Shown here: in pieces, positions 33,612 to 41,942 of the stretch
Layout of the letters: the number at the start of each line of letters is the position of its first letter
How positions within the stretch are numbered: the stretch's first letter is position 1
Source: Salegentibacter salinarum
GTDB taxonomy: Bacteria; Bacteroidota; Bacteroidia; Flavobacteriales; Flavobacteriaceae
DNA: 64,000 nt
Reading direction: 5' to 3'
NCBI RefSeq assembly: GCF_900168115.1
Contig: NZ_FUZC01000001.1
Coordinates: 186,001 to 250,000, forward strand
Program-made: the position numbers and the translations under genes
Notes under the pieces: generated by a model
The model's database searches: none
What the model was told of the DNA's origin: nothing
The model's input: the letters and a program-made list of their open reading frames with translations, nothing else

Positions 33612-34265
33612 TTATAATTTCATCTCAGGAATATTACCTTCTACGAGCAATTTCCCTTCTGTAGCTTTTTTAATTTCTTCTACGCTTACGCCGGGAGCTC
33701 TTTCTAAAAGTTTAAAACCATCTTTAGTAACTTCTATAACTGCAAGATTGGTAACTATTTTAGTTACACAAGCTACACCGGTTAAAGGCAGAGAGCATTT
33801 TTTAAGCAGTTTAGAATCTCCGGCTTTATTAGTATGCATCATCGCTACAATAATATTTTCGGCACTCGCAACCAAATCCATTGCGCCACCCATACCCTTT
33901 ACCATTTTCCCCGGAATTTTCCAGTTGGCGATATCGCCGTTTTCGGCAACTTCCATCGCACCCAGAATGGTAAGGTCTACGTGTTGTCCCCGAATCATCC
34001 CAAAACTCATTGCTGAATCAAAGAAACTCGCCCCGGGAAGTGCGGTTATGGTTTGTTTTCCCGCATTAATAAGATCGGCGTCTTCTTCGCCCTCAAAAGG
34101 AAACGGTCCCATTCCCAGGATTCCATTTTCACTCTGAAATTCTACTTCTATATCGTTTCGCACAAAATTGGCTACAAGGGTAGGAATGCCAATTCCCAGA
34201 TTCACATAATACCCGTCTTTTACCTCTTCTGCGATGCGTTTTGCTATTCCATCTTTGTCTAACAT
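33612..34265 (-). CDS. scoB: 3-oxoacid CoA-transferase subunit B
   Basis: Small subunit of the succinyl-CoA:3-ketoacid (or acetate) CoA-transferase that activates acetoacetate. The 217 residues open LDKDGIAKRIAEEV and carry the active-site Glu in SENGILGMGPF, where the CoA thioester forms. The ATG at 34265 is used. A start at 34283 would run into the palindromic repeat at 34278-34303. It lies 50 bases after its partner subunit A on the same strand. CoA acceptor and donor are inferred. Confidence 0.92.
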   Translation of the reverse strand: MLDKDGIAKRIAEEVKDGYYVNLGIGIPTLVANFVRNDIEVEFQSENGILGMGPFPFEGEEDADLINAGKQTITALPGASFFDSAMSFGMIRGQHVDLTILGAMEVAENGDIANWKIPGKMVKGMGGAMDLVASAENIIVAMMHTNKAGDSKLLKKCSLPLTGVACVTKIVTNLAVIEVTKDGFKLLERAPGVSVEEIKKATEGKLLVEGNIPEMKL

Positions 34266-34277
34266 AAACTTGTCTTT

Positions 34278-34303
34278 TGTCATATCCGCGAAGGCGGAAA
34301 TCT
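34278..34303. repeat. Inverted repeat, TGTCAT...AATCT family
   Basis: The 26-base unit has stem TCCGC-GAAG-GCGGA (34285-34298), begins TGTCAT and ends AATCT. It matches both units at 58026-58090 over nearly the whole length. It fills the gap between scoA and scoB. Confidence 0.65.
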
Positions 34304-34314
34304 ATATCTTCAAA

Positions 34315-35013
34315 TTACTTCTTTCTAACCGTTCTTTTTTCTATACGCTTCTCGTAATTCTTTCCTTCAAAAATTCGTTGCACAAAAATCCCGGGAATAT
34401 GAATTTGATTAGGGTCTAATTCTCCCGGTTCTACCAGTTCTTCAACCTCAACAACAGTAACTTTCGCTGCACCACACATTAACGGATTAAAATTACGGGC
34501 AGTTCCTTTAAAAATAAGATTTCCGGCTTTATCGCCTTTCCAGGCTTTCACAAAAGCGAAATCGGCTTTAAAAGCTTTTTCTAAAACATACATTTTTCCG
34601 TCAAATTCGCGGGTTTCTTTGAATTGAGAAACCTCCGTTCCGTAACCGGCAGGAGTATATATTGCAGGGAAACCCTGTTGGGCCGCTTGGCAACGCGCTG
34701 CTAAAGTTCCCTGCGGAATAAGTTCTACGTCCAACTCTTCGCTAAGCATTTGGCGTTCAAACTCGTCGTTCTCACCTACGTAAGAGGAAACCATTTTATC
34801 TATTTGTTTCTTTTGAAGTAAAAGCCCAAGGCCAAAGTCGTCTACCCCTGCGTTATTCGAAATACAAGTAAGGTTCTTTACATTAAGACGCACCAGTTCT
34901 GAAATGGCATTTTCGGGAATCCCGCTAAGGCCAAAACCACCTAGCATAAACGTCATACCATTTTCTACGCCCTGCAAAGCATCCTCAACATTTGCTACAG
35001 TTTTTCTAATCAT
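34315..35013 (-). CDS. scoA: 3-oxoacid CoA-transferase subunit A
   Basis: Large-subunit partner of the CoA-transferase pair (232 residues). Recognised by the opening [18 protein letters not shown], the [13 protein letters not shown] glycine loop that binds CoA and [12 protein letters not shown]-terminal lysine-rich tail ([13 protein letters not shown]) is long. With subunit B downstream the genes form an operon, and the repeat unit in the gap would lie in the transcript. The ATG at 35013 fits the family. Together they allow use of acetoacetate or butyrate-type acids. Confidence 0.92.
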   Translation of the reverse strand: MIRKTVANVEDALQGVENGMTFMLGGFGLSGIPENAISELVRLNVKNLTCISNNAGVDDFGLGLLLQKKQIDKMVSSYVGENDEFERQMLSEELDVELIPQGTLAARCQAAQQGFPAIYTPAGYGTEVSQFKETREFDGKMYVLEKAFKADFAFVKAWKGDKAGNLIFKGTARNFNPLMCGAAKVTVVEVEELVEPGELDPNQIHIPGIFVQRIFEGKNYEKRIEKRTVRKK

Positions 35014-35056
35014 CGGTATTTAATTTTACCGAAAAATACGAAAATAAAAATGCTGC

Positions 35057-35077
35057 TACAACGCTTTTTGCGTTGTA
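35057..35077. terminator. Hairpin before the PBP1A gene's 3' end
   Basis: TACAACGC-TTTTT-GCGTTGTA (8-bp perfect stem, 5-base loop) lies between scoA and the PBP1A stop. The stem is followed on the minus strand by AGCAGCATTTTTATTTT, a distant T-rich tail, so a weak terminator of the scoA upstream side or a processing site is possible. Confidence 0.4.
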
Positions 35078-35120
35078 TATTATATTTTTCTGAAAAATAA
35101 GGAAGAATTTTTGCTAAATC

Positions 35121-37433
35121 TTAAAAATCAAGTTCATCTGGAACACTATTGTTTTCAGAATCACTTTCCTGATTATACTCGTCGCAATTTATTTCAATAG
35201 AGAGATTATCAGGTTTAGGAAAAGCATCCTGGGAAATATCCAATGCTTCATCGGCATAAAGATCTTTCATATACATTCCCCAAATAGGTAAGGCCATAGT
35301 GGCACCCTGCCCATAAGTTAAATTTGGAAAATGAACCGCGCGATCTTCAGCACCCACCCAAACACCGGTTACGAGATTAGGCACCATACCCATAAACCAA
35401 CCATCACTTTGATTTTGTGTGGTTCCGGTTTTACCGGCAATAGGATTTTTAAAATCGTAAGGATACCCGGTTACCCCGCGTTTGTAATGATCAAATTCTT
35501 TAGCGTAAGTTCCGCGTAAGCGAACCCCGGAACCATACTGGGTTACACCTTCTAAAATATTTACCGTTACGTAAGCCGCTTCTTTATTCAGAACATCTCG
35601 TGTTTGTGGCACGTGTTGATAAAGAACGGTTCCATTCTTATCTTCTATTCTGTTTACAATTACCGGTTTGACATATACCCCTTCATTTACAAAAGTGCTG
35701 TAAGCCGAAACCATTTCAAAAAGGCTCATATCTTCGGTTCCCAAAGCAATTGCAGGACCATCAGAAAAATTTTCAGTATCTACCCCTAATTTCTTAACTA
35801 AGTCTAAAACCGGTCCCGGTCCTGTTTTATCAATTAATCTCGCAGTTACGGTATTTATAGATTGGGCAAGGGCGTTTTTCAAACTTATCATCCCCTCATA
35901 TTCCCCGTTTGCATTCGAAGGAGTCCAATCTTTAATATTTCCATATTTGCCGGCTTCAATAGTGAACCTGTTTTTAGGCATTACATCGCAAGGAGAAAGC
36001 TTTAACTGATCTATTGCTGTAGCATAAACAAAGGGCTTAAAAGTGGAACCCACCTGGCGTTTTCCCTGTTTTACGTGATCGTATTTAAAATGTTTAAAAT
36101 TGGTTCCTCCCACCCAGGCTCTTACTTCCCCGGTTTGAGGCGTCATAGACATAAGACCTGCCTGTAAGAATCCTTTATAATAAAAAATCGAATCCTTTGG
36201 AGACATAATGGTGTCCTTTATTCCCTCCCAGGAAAAAACACGCATATTGGTTTCTTCATCAAAAGAAGCTAAAATTTCTTCTTCAGATTTCCCCTGTTTT
36301 TCCATCCCTTTCCACCTGTCTGTACGTTTCATAGCACTTCTAACAATACCATTTACCTGGCTCTCGTCAATATCCCGAAAAGGAGCAGTTTTGTTATTTT
36401 TATTTTGCCTGTCAAATTCCTTTTGAAGGTGTGAAATATGTTTTTCTACCGCAGTTTCGGCATACTGTTGCATTTTAGAATCTATGCTGGTATAAATTTT
36501 TAATCCGTCGCGGTATAGACTGTATTCACTTCCATCAGGCTTTGGATTCTTTTCAATCCAATCTTTCATAAATCCTTGCAGGTAAACACGGAAATAGGTT
36601 GCCATTCCTTCGTCGTGACCTTCTGGAGAGAAATCAAGGTTTAGCGGTAATTTTTGAAGGGAATCTTTTTCCTGTTCAGAGAGATACCCGTTTTTATTCA
36701 TTTGAACAAAAACCTGGTTACGGCGTTGTTTAACCAAATCGGGTCTACGCACCGGGTTATATAAAGCGGCATTTTTCAGCATCGCCACCAACACTGCAGA
36801 TTCTTCTATATTAAGGTTTTTGGCTTCCTTTCCAAAATAAATTTTTGAAGCCGAACGAATTCCCACAGCCTGATACACAAAATCGTATTTATTAAAATAC
36901 ATGGTAATAATTTCTTCTTTTGTGTATTGTCTTTCAAGCTGGGTAGCAATATTCCATTCCTTCACTTTTTGTAAAATCCGGGCAAAAGGATTGTTTGAGA
37001 CCTGCTCGGTAAACAAAAGTTTAGAAAGTTGTTGAGTTATAGTACTGGCTCCCCCACGGGTTCCAAGGTAAAAAGCAGCTCTTAGGGTCCCTTTGGGATC
37101 TATGCCAGCGTGTTTATAAAAACGCTCGTCTTCAGTAGCTACAAGGGCTTCAATGAGATGGTCTGGAAGATCTTCATATTTTATGGGAGTACGGTTTTCA
37201 CTGTAATATTTCCCCAAAGTCTCCCCGTCGGATGAGAAAATTTCTGTAGCGAGATTGGTTTCAGGATTTTCCAGTTCCTCAAAATCGGGCATCTTACCAA
37301 ACGCGCCCCAGCCTGCCAGTAAGAAAATTAAAACTACAGCTAATAAACCAATACCAAAAATTGTCCAAAAACCAACTATATACGATCTTTTGCCGGTTTT
37401 GGGTTTTTGATGCTTCTTTTTTGTTGCGGCCAT
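35121..37433 (-). CDS. Penicillin-binding protein 1A (bifunctional)
   Basis: A peptidoglycan synthase of 770 residues with both glycosyltransferase and transpeptidase activity. It has an N-terminal membrane helix (about 22-45), a GT51 domain (about 80-260; EDERFYKHAGIDPKGTLRA with catalytic Glu and STITQQLSKLL) and a transpeptidase domain (about 420-730; Ser of STFKPFVYA, SINTVTARLID and KTGTTQNQSDGWFMG). A long acidic tail follows. GldH and RicT genes follow upstream on the same strand. The class is certain; it could be the sole or one of several PBP1. Confidence 0.95.
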   Translation of the reverse strand: MAATKKKHQKPKTGKRSYIVGFWTIFGIGLLAVVLIFLLAGWGAFGKMPDFEELENPETNLATEIFSSDGETLGKYYSENRTPIKYEDLPDHLIEALVATEDERFYKHAGIDPKGTLRAAFYLGTRGGASTITQQLSKLLFTEQVSNNPFARILQKVKEWNIATQLERQYTKEEIITMYFNKYDFVYQAVGIRSASKIYFGKEAKNLNIEESAVLVAMLKNAALYNPVRRPDLVKQRRNQVFVQMNKNGYLSEQEKDSLQKLPLNLDFSPEGHDEGMATYFRVYLQGFMKDWIEKNPKPDGSEYSLYRDGLKIYTSIDSKMQQYAETAVEKHISHLQKEFDRQNKNNKTAPFRDIDESQVNGIVRSAMKRTDRWKGMEKQGKSEEEILASFDEETNMRVFSWEGIKDTIMSPKDSIFYYKGFLQAGLMSMTPQTGEVRAWVGGTNFKHFKYDHVKQGKRQVGSTFKPFVYATAIDQLKLSPCDVMPKNRFTIEAGKYGNIKDWTPSNANGEYEGMISLKNALAQSINTVTARLIDKTGPGPVLDLVKKLGVDTENFSDGPAIALGTEDMSLFEMVSAYSTFVNEGVYVKPVIVNRIEDKNGTVLYQHVPQTRDVLNKEAAYVTVNILEGVTQYGSGVRLRGTYAKEFDHYKRGVTGYPYDFKNPIAGKTGTTQNQSDGWFMGMVPNLVTGVWVGAEDRAVHFPNLTYGQGATMALPIWGMYMKDLYADEALDISQDAFPKPDNLSIEINCDEYNQESDSENNSVPDELDF

Positions 37434-37444
37434 TTATTCAAAAA

Positions 37445-37933
37445 TTATTGCAGGTTTTCTTCTATTCTAAAACCTATATGGGTAATTCCTTCTAAATTTT
37501 CTATTCCTTCCACCTCGTCGTTTTTACGCATTGCCTGTATTATGGCAATTTTATATTCACCGGGTTCAGTAAAACTCACATTTTCTTTATACCAGAGTTT
37601 ACTTTCTTTTACATCACCAAAACCCGTACCAAGCCAGCTTCCATCTGGCGCTGCCATTTCATATTCAAGGGTATCGGTTACCACTTTTCCCTGCGGAAAC
37701 CGCATTTCGGTAATTAAAAACAGGTTTCTGTAATTATAATCTTTATTATTCCTAACGTTTATAAACAGGTTATAATTTTGCAAAGAATCAAGTTCTCCCA
37801 AATTAAAAACTAAAGTAGAATCTTTTTCCCAACCCCCGTGTATGGGTTTATATTCATCATAAACCCGCTTTTTATCACAGGAAGCCAATAAGGCAAAAAC
37901 ACCAATAAAAGTTAAAAATACTGCAGCTTTACG
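37445..37933 (-). CDS. gldH: GldH gliding-motility lipoprotein
   Basis: A 162-residue lipoprotein needed for gliding and type IX secretion in Flavobacteriia. The lipobox Cys20 follows FALLASC, with DKKRVYDEY typical right after it. A domain of about 130 residues (GELDSLQNYNLFINVRNNKDY; TLEYEMAAPDGSWLGTGFGDVK) matches GldH. The ATG at 37933 is used. It shares five bases with the end of the RicT/PSP1 gene, which is the usual neighbour. PBP1A lies 11 bases downstream, so the three may share a transcript. Confidence 0.92.
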   Translation of the reverse strand, partial: RKAAVFLTFIGVFALLASCDKKRVYDEYKPIHGGWEKDSTLVFNLGELDSLQNYNLFINVRNNKDYNYRNLFLITEMRFPQGKVVTDTLEYEMAAPDGSWLGTGFGDVKESKLWYKENVSFTEPGEYKIAIIQAMRKNDEVEGIENLEGITHIGFRIEENLQ

Positions 37934-39089
37934 CATTATTCGAAGGTTTACCTTTACGTTTTCTCCGTTTTTTTGACTTGTTTTTTTTCTGCTGACCTTT
38001 GGGTTTATCAAAACGCGTTAAGCTATCCTGCCCCACCACATTATTGAAATCACTTTTTTCTTCTAACTGAAGTTGTACTTCAAAATCCTCAAGGCTGCCA
38101 ACATCTTCTTTCTTACGATTAGACGCAATAATTTTATTCGCCTGTTCTGCAGTTAATTGATGCCAGTTCATCCATTCGCCTTCATAGGCATACCAAAGCA
38201 CACCTTTAAAAATGTCTATTTTTTGACAAACGGCCGTTCCTTTTTTGGTAAAAAGTTTGGTATCGGTTCTTGGAAAGGTCTTTAAAGCTTCAAGATAAGA
38301 ATCAAGTTCGTAATTAAGGCAACATTTCAACTTCCCACATTGTCCTGCTAATTTCTGCGGATTTAAGGATAATTGCTGATATCTCGCCGCCGAAGTACTT
38401 ACCGATCTAAAATCTGTAAGCCAGGTAGAACAACAAAGTTCACGACCACAAGAGCCAATTCCGCCAAGGCGGGCTGCTTCCTGGCGCAAACCAATTTGCC
38501 GCATTTCAATTCGAGTATTAAATTCCCTCGCAAATTCTTTAATTAACTGTCGGAAATCTACGCGATCATCTGCCGTATAGTAAAACGTAGCTTTTGAAGC
38601 ATCCCCCTGAAATTCAATATCACTGATCTTCATACTAAGATTAAGTCGAATTGCGATCTCCCGGGCTCTTTTCTTTATCGCTTCTTCCCTACTGCGCACT
38701 TCTTCCCAAACATCAAGATCTTTTTGGGTGGCTTTTCTGTAAATTTTAAGTACTTCCTCGCTATCGGGTTTAACTTTTTTCTTTTTCATTTGTACCCTAA
38801 CCAGCTCGCCGGTTAAGCTTACCATACCAACATCGTGGCCGGGAGAAGCTTCTACAGCCACTGCATCGCCCATACTAAGGCTTAGGTTTTCTACATTTTT
38901 AAAAAAGTGTTTTCTTCCGTTTTTAAAACGAACTTCTACGTAATTGAAAGGTTCTATGCCATTAGGCATAGACATATTTGCAAGCCAATCGAATACAGAA
39001 AGTTTATTACAGGAATCTGTTCCACAGGTCCCGTTGTTTTTGCATCCTTTTGGCTGACCGTCTTTGGTTGAGCAACTGCTACAAGCCAT
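37929..39089 (-). CDS. PSP1-domain protein of the RicT family
   Basis: A 386-residue cytoplasmic protein. The PSP1/RicT core (about 110-290) contains Cys motifs GSCGRELCCSTWLTDF and GQCGKLKCCLNYELDSY, which bind a 4Fe-4S cluster in RicT. In Bacillus subtilis this protein is part of the Y-complex that affects mRNA processing, though the role in Bacteroidota is not known. N- and C-terminal tails (Cys-rich start ACSSCSTKDG; basic end) are lineage-specific. gldH starts within its last codons. The gap upstream (39090-39296) holds several palindromes. Confidence 0.88.
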   Translation of the reverse strand: MACSSCSTKDGQPKGCKNNGTCGTDSCNKLSVFDWLANMSMPNGIEPFNYVEVRFKNGRKHFFKNVENLSLSMGDAVAVEASPGHDVGMVSLTGELVRVQMKKKKVKPDSEEVLKIYRKATQKDLDVWEEVRSREEAIKKRAREIAIRLNLSMKISDIEFQGDASKATFYYTADDRVDFRQLIKEFAREFNTRIEMRQIGLRQEAARLGGIGSCGRELCCSTWLTDFRSVSTSAARYQQLSLNPQKLAGQCGKLKCCLNYELDSYLEALKTFPRTDTKLFTKKGTAVCQKIDIFKGVLWYAYEGEWMNWHQLTAEQANKIIASNRKKEDVGSLEDFEVQLQLEEKSDFNNVVGQDSLTRFDKPKGQQKKNKSKKRRKRKGKPSNNA

Positions 39090-39163
39090 AAATATTTATA
39101 TGTTGTAAGTCTTGCAAATTGCTTTGCAGACTTTTGGGTTTATATTGAGTTTCTAATCAAGAA

Positions 39164-39225
39164 CCTCGGCGTAATACCGAGCGTTATGATACAAAAATTT
39201 ATTAATTAGAACAGAGGCAAGCCTC
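39164..39225. repeat. Two short hairpins upstream of the RicT-like gene
   Basis: CTCGG-CGTAATA-CCGAG (39165-39181) and GAGGC-AA-GCCTC (39214-39225) lie in the gap between trhO and the RicT-like gene. They resemble the CCTCGN-type intergenic hairpins of Flavobacteriia. Role unknown. Confidence 0.4.
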
Positions 39226-39234
39226 AGAACAATT

Positions 39235-39254
39235 AAATCTCGATTATCGAGTAA
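39235..39254. repeat. 20-base palindromic element, first copy
   Basis: AAATCTCGATTATCGAGTAA contains the perfect palindrome CTCGAT-T-ATCGAG (39239-39251). An exact inverted copy is at 40609-40628, so trhO is bracketed by the pair. Sequence shows identity only; a protein-binding role is inferred. Confidence 0.6.
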
Positions 39255-39296
39255 ATATACCAATATTAATTGGCACTCCCTTTTTAGAACGCTTTG

Positions 39297-40328
39297 TTAA
39301 CTTTTATATTTCAAAACCTCCGAACGTCCTTTTTTGAATATCCTATTGCTGTTGCCCTTTCCTTTTCGCAAGGCCTTTTGATCTTCGTAAGGTAAAGCGG
39401 CAATTTCCTGGCAGGCAGTAGAACAACAATTATCCATTTTTTCAGCACACCCTTCACACTGAATAAAAAGCAAATGGCAGGCTTCATTCGCACAATTCAC
39501 GTGCTTATCGCAAGGTTTTCCACATTGGTGGCAATGCGCAATCACTTCTTCTGAAATCTGTTCGGCACGACGATGATCAAAAACAAAATTCTTTCCTATA
39601 AATTTATTTTCCAGTTTTTGTTTTTCAACCTGACGGGCATATTCAATAATACCACCTTCCAGCTGATACACATTTTTAAAACCTTTATGTTTATAATATG
39701 CGCTGGCCTTTTCACAACGAATACCGCCGGTACAATACATTACAAGGTTTTTATCTTCCTTATAATCTTTAAGATTTTCTTCAATAATTGGTAAAGAATC
39801 CCTAAAAGTATCTACATCTGGAGTAATCGCACCCTGAAAATGACCAATTTCACTTTCGTAGTGGTTACGCATATCTACCAACACCGTTTTAGGATCGTTA
39901 ATAAGTTCATTGAACTTTACCGCATCAACGTGAACCCCTTTATTGGTAACATCAAAAGTACTGTCGTTAAGTCCGTCGGCAACAATTTTTTTTCGCACTT
40001 TCACCTTCAGCTTTAAAAAGGCTTTAGCATCGTGTTCTATGGCGATATTCAGCCTAACGCCTTCAAGGAAATAAATATTATCTATAAACTTTTTAAATTC
40101 ATCGAAGCGCTTTGCCGGCACCGAGAGTTGGGCATTAATCCCTTCGTGAGCAACATAAATGCGGCCAAGCACATCCATTTGGTCCCAGGCGATAAAAAGA
40201 TGATTTCTAAATAAGTGTGGATTGCCAATTTTGGCGTAGGCATAAAAAGAGAGCGTTAAACGGTCTTCTCCCGCTTCGTCTATAAGTGCTTCCCTCTCTT
40301 TAGCACTTAATTTATTGTACAGTTGCAT
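39297..40328 (-). CDS. trhO: tRNA uridine-34 hydroxylase TrhO (rhodanese-family)
   Basis: An O2-dependent enzyme that makes 5-hydroxyuridine at tRNA wobble position 34. The 343 residues have an N-terminal ferredoxin-like domain (about 1-120), a rhodanese domain (about 135-235) with the catalytic Cys in VMYCTGGIRCEK, and a C-terminal Cys-rich segment (about 260-320; HCHQCGKPCDKHVNCANEAC and QCEGCAEKMDNCCSTACQ) that probably binds zinc. The match to the YceA/TrhO family is strong. It has its own -7 box at 40364. The gene is bracketed by the 20-base palindromes. Confidence 0.93.
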   Translation of the reverse strand: MQLYNKLSAKEREALIDEAGEDRLTLSFYAYAKIGNPHLFRNHLFIAWDQMDVLGRIYVAHEGINAQLSVPAKRFDEFKKFIDNIYFLEGVRLNIAIEHDAKAFLKLKVKVRKKIVADGLNDSTFDVTNKGVHVDAVKFNELINDPKTVLVDMRNHYESEIGHFQGAITPDVDTFRDSLPIIEENLKDYKEDKNLVMYCTGGIRCEKASAYYKHKGFKNVYQLEGGIIEYARQVEKQKLENKFIGKNFVFDHRRAEQISEEVIAHCHQCGKPCDKHVNCANEACHLLFIQCEGCAEKMDNCCSTACQEIAALPYEDQKALRKGKGNSNRIFKKGRSEVLKYKS

Positions 40329-40363
40329 GCTATACTAACGTTAAGGTTAAAGAAATTTTTTTG

Positions 40364-40371
40364 CAAAGATA
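40364..40371 (-). promoter_or_regulatory. -7 promoter box of trhO
   Basis: The minus strand reads TATCTTTG, matching TAnnTTTG, 36 bases upstream of the ATG at 40328. It lies just downstream of the terminator at 40391-40429, so trhO has its own promoter. Confidence 0.55.
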
Positions 40372-40390
40372 CGGTTAAATTTCAAGGAAG

Positions 40391-40429
40391 AAAAAATGCC
40401 CTGAAAAGTGAATTCCCAGGGCATTTTTT
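40391..40429 (-). terminator. Perfect 13-bp terminator hairpin between trhO and recA
   Basis: AAAAAATGCCCTG (40391-40403) pairs perfectly with CAGGGCATTTTTT (40417-40429). On the minus strand a T6 tract (TTTTTTC) follows the stem. trhO and recA point away from each other here, so neither needs a terminator. It probably ends a short minus-strand transcript that starts near 40568. Confidence 0.75.
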
Positions 40430-40435
40430 GTGTGG

Positions 40436-40471
40436 CTAATTCGGTTTGTAATCTTTTTTACTTTGTTTCAT
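40436..40471 (-). CDS. Candidate 11-codon short ORF before the terminator
   Basis: An ATG at 40471 opens MKQSKKDYKPN and stops at 40436-40438, seven bases before the terminator hairpin. The product is very basic. A frame this short can arise by chance. It is listed because it lies between the structured 22-codon ORF and the terminator. No homologue is known to me. Confidence 0.25.
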   Translation of the reverse strand: MKQSKKDYKPN

Positions 40472-40490
40472 AAAATTAGATTTTTAAATT

Positions 40491-40559
40491 CTAGCCACCA
40501 TCAACCCGGCAACTTACATTCAGCAAAATAACTGCTGAAGTACTAAAACCACCGGGCAT
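40491..40559 (-). CDS. Candidate 22-codon short ORF overlapping a stem-loop
   Basis: From the ATG at 40559 the frame reads MPGGFSTSAV at its start and NVSCRVDGG at its end, with a TAG stop at 40491-40493. The codons fold into the nested hairpin at 40505-40556, so coding and structure coincide, as in leader peptides. A weak -7-like box (GATTTTTG at 40575-40582, 7 of 8 positions) lies 16 bases upstream of the ATG. I do not recognise the peptide. Conservation in related genomes would decide whether it is translated. Confidence 0.35.
   Translation of the reverse strand: MPGGFSTSAVILLNVSCRVDGG
40505..40556 (-). ncRNA. Candidate structured RNA element between trhO and recA
   Basis: The outer stem CCCGG (40505-40509) with CCGGG (40552-40556) encloses a perfect 7-bp inner stem TTCAGCA/TGCTGAA (40519-40525, 40533-40539) with loop AAATAAC. 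The minus strand is the likely sense strand because the T tract of the terminator at 40391-40429 is on it. No riboswitch class I know fits. The gap 40329-40764 otherwise holds only the trhO and recA promoter regions, the terminator and the palindrome at 40609. Confidence 0.4.
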
Positions 40560-40608
40560 AATCAGACTTTTTTTCAAAAATCTCATAGGCAGGGTTAATT
40601 TTAAATTC

Positions 40609-40628
40609 TTACTCGATAATCGAGATTT
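40609..40628. repeat. 20-base palindromic element, second copy
   Basis: TTACTCGATAATCGAGATTT is the exact reverse complement of the element at 39235-39254, with the 13-base palindrome at 40612-40624. It lies about 40 bases upstream of the predicted start of the short minus-strand transcript and about 140 bases before recA. Confidence 0.6.
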
Positions 40629-40764
40629 AGAACATTTAATCCTAAACTCAAATATGCTTTAAACCTCAGGTTAGAAAGTAAATATACAAAAGCTACACAT
40701 ATAAAATTGTGATGCAGGAAAACTTATAGTAATTTAGCAACTCTCTAAATAGATTATTCAAATT

Positions 40765-41781
40765 ATGAGCAACGACAAAGAAAAAGAAGCAAAATTAAAG
40801 GCCTTAAAGCTTACCCTGGATAAAATGGATAAAACCTACGGAAAGGGTACCGTAATGAAGATGAGTGACCAGGCCGTAGCCGATGTAGATGCAATATCTA
40901 CGGGTTCTTTAGGCTTAGACCTGGCTATGGGTGTAGGCGGATATCCAAGAGGACGGGTTATAGAGATTTATGGACCGGAATCTTCAGGAAAAACAACTTT
41001 AACTTTACATGCGATAGCTGAAGCGCAACAAAAAGGAGGAATTGCCGCATTTATAGATGCTGAACACGCTTTTGACCGTACTTATGCTCAAAACTTAGGC
41101 GTAGATATAGAAAACCTTATAATTTCACAACCCGATAACGGGGAGCAGGCTTTGGAGATTACCGATAATTTAATTCGCTCTGGTGCTATAGATATTATCG
41201 TGATAGATTCGGTGGCAGCGCTTACTCCTAAAAGTGAGATTGAAGGAGAAATGGGAGATTCTAAAATGGGGTTACACGCCCGTTTAATGTCTCAGGCTCT
41301 TAGAAAGCTTACTTCTTCTATTAGCAAAACCAATTGTACTGTAATCTTTATTAACCAGCTTAGGGAAAAGATTGGAGTAATGTTTGGAAATCCAGAAACT
41401 ACTACCGGTGGTAACGCCCTTAAATTTTATGCCTCGGTTCGTTTAGACATTAGACGTTCTACGCAAATAAAAGACAGCAACAGCAATGTTATGGGTAATA
41501 AAACCCGGGTGAAAGTTGTGAAAAACAAAGTAGCTCCACCATTTAAAATGGCTGAATTTGACATTATGTATGGCGAAGGAATCTCTAAAATTGGTGAGAT
41601 TATAGATATTGGGGTAGATTATGAGATCGTAAAAAAAAGCGGTTCATGGTTTAGTTACGAAGACACAAAATTAGGTCAGGGTCGTGATGCGGTAAAAATC
41701 TTACTCAAAGACAATCCTGATTTAATGGAAGAGCTTGAAGAAAAAATTAAAAATGCTATAAAAGTCGCTAAAGAAGCTTAG
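40765..41781 (+). CDS. recA: Recombinase RecA
   Basis: The ATP-dependent strand-exchange protein of homologous recombination and SOS induction. The Walker A motif is GPESSGKTT at residues 70-78. Walker B ([15 protein letters not shown]) and DNA-binding loop L2 ([20 protein letters not shown]) are intact. The length is 338, normal for the family. The region just upstream (AACTTATAGTAATTTAGC) holds a near-match -7 box. A strong terminator follows 60 bases after the stop. No LexA-type box was recognised. Confidence 0.98.
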   Translation: MSNDKEKEAKLKALKLTLDKMDKTYGKGTVMKMSDQAVADVDAISTGSLGLDLAMGVGGYPRGRVIEIYGPESSGKTTLTLHAIAEAQQKGGIAAFIDAEHAFDRTYAQNLGVDIENLIISQPDNGEQALEITDNLIRSGAIDIIVIDSVAALTPKSEIEGEMGDSKMGLHARLMSQALRKLTSSISKTNCTVIFINQLREKIGVMFGNPETTTGGNALKFYASVRLDIRRSTQIKDSNSNVMGNKTRVKVVKNKVAPPFKMAEFDIMYGEGISKIGEIIDIGVDYEIVKKSGSWFSYEDTKLGQGRDAVKILLKDNPDLMEELEEKIKNAIKVAKEA

Positions 41782-41843
41782 TATCAGCTATGAAGGTCAC
41801 TTAAGCCTATTGGTGTTTTAAAAGCAAATCATAACCAAATCTT

Positions 41844-41870
41844 AAAAATCCCTTAAAAAGAGGGATTTTT
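41844..41870 (+). terminator. Intrinsic terminator after recA
   Basis: AAAAATCCCT (41844-41853) and AGGGATTTTT (41861-41870) pair perfectly over 10 bases with a 7-base loop, followed by TT. It ends the recA transcript before the lipoprotein/sigma operon. Confidence 0.9.
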
Positions 41871-41882
41871 TTGATTCCGGAC

Positions 41883-41910
41883 GCAACCTTTTCATTCATG
41901 CTGCATCTAT
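41883..41910 (+). promoter_or_regulatory. Possible ECF-type promoter of the sigma operon
   Basis: GCAACC (41883-41888) and CATCTAT (41904-41910) are spaced 15 bases apart, upstream of the ATG at 41943. They do not form the usual TAnnTTTG box and look like the -35/-10 of an ECF sigma factor, so the operon may be transcribed by its own sigma. This is an inference from motif type and place only. Confidence 0.4.
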
Positions 41911-41942
41911 GAAATAGATAACCCTAAAATAAATACTTTAAA

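Noticed and set aside
34266-34283. Upstream start of scoB at 34283
   Set aside because: The extra codons lie inside the TGTCAT repeat unit; the ATG at 34265 fits the family.
40505-40556. A known riboswitch upstream of recA
   Set aside because: The stem-loop does not match a class I know, and the terminator's T tract points to minus-strand transcription away from recA.
39597-41781. LexA-type SOS box before recA
   Set aside because: No clear palindrome of the known LexA types was found; the palindrome at 40609 is a separate repeat family.
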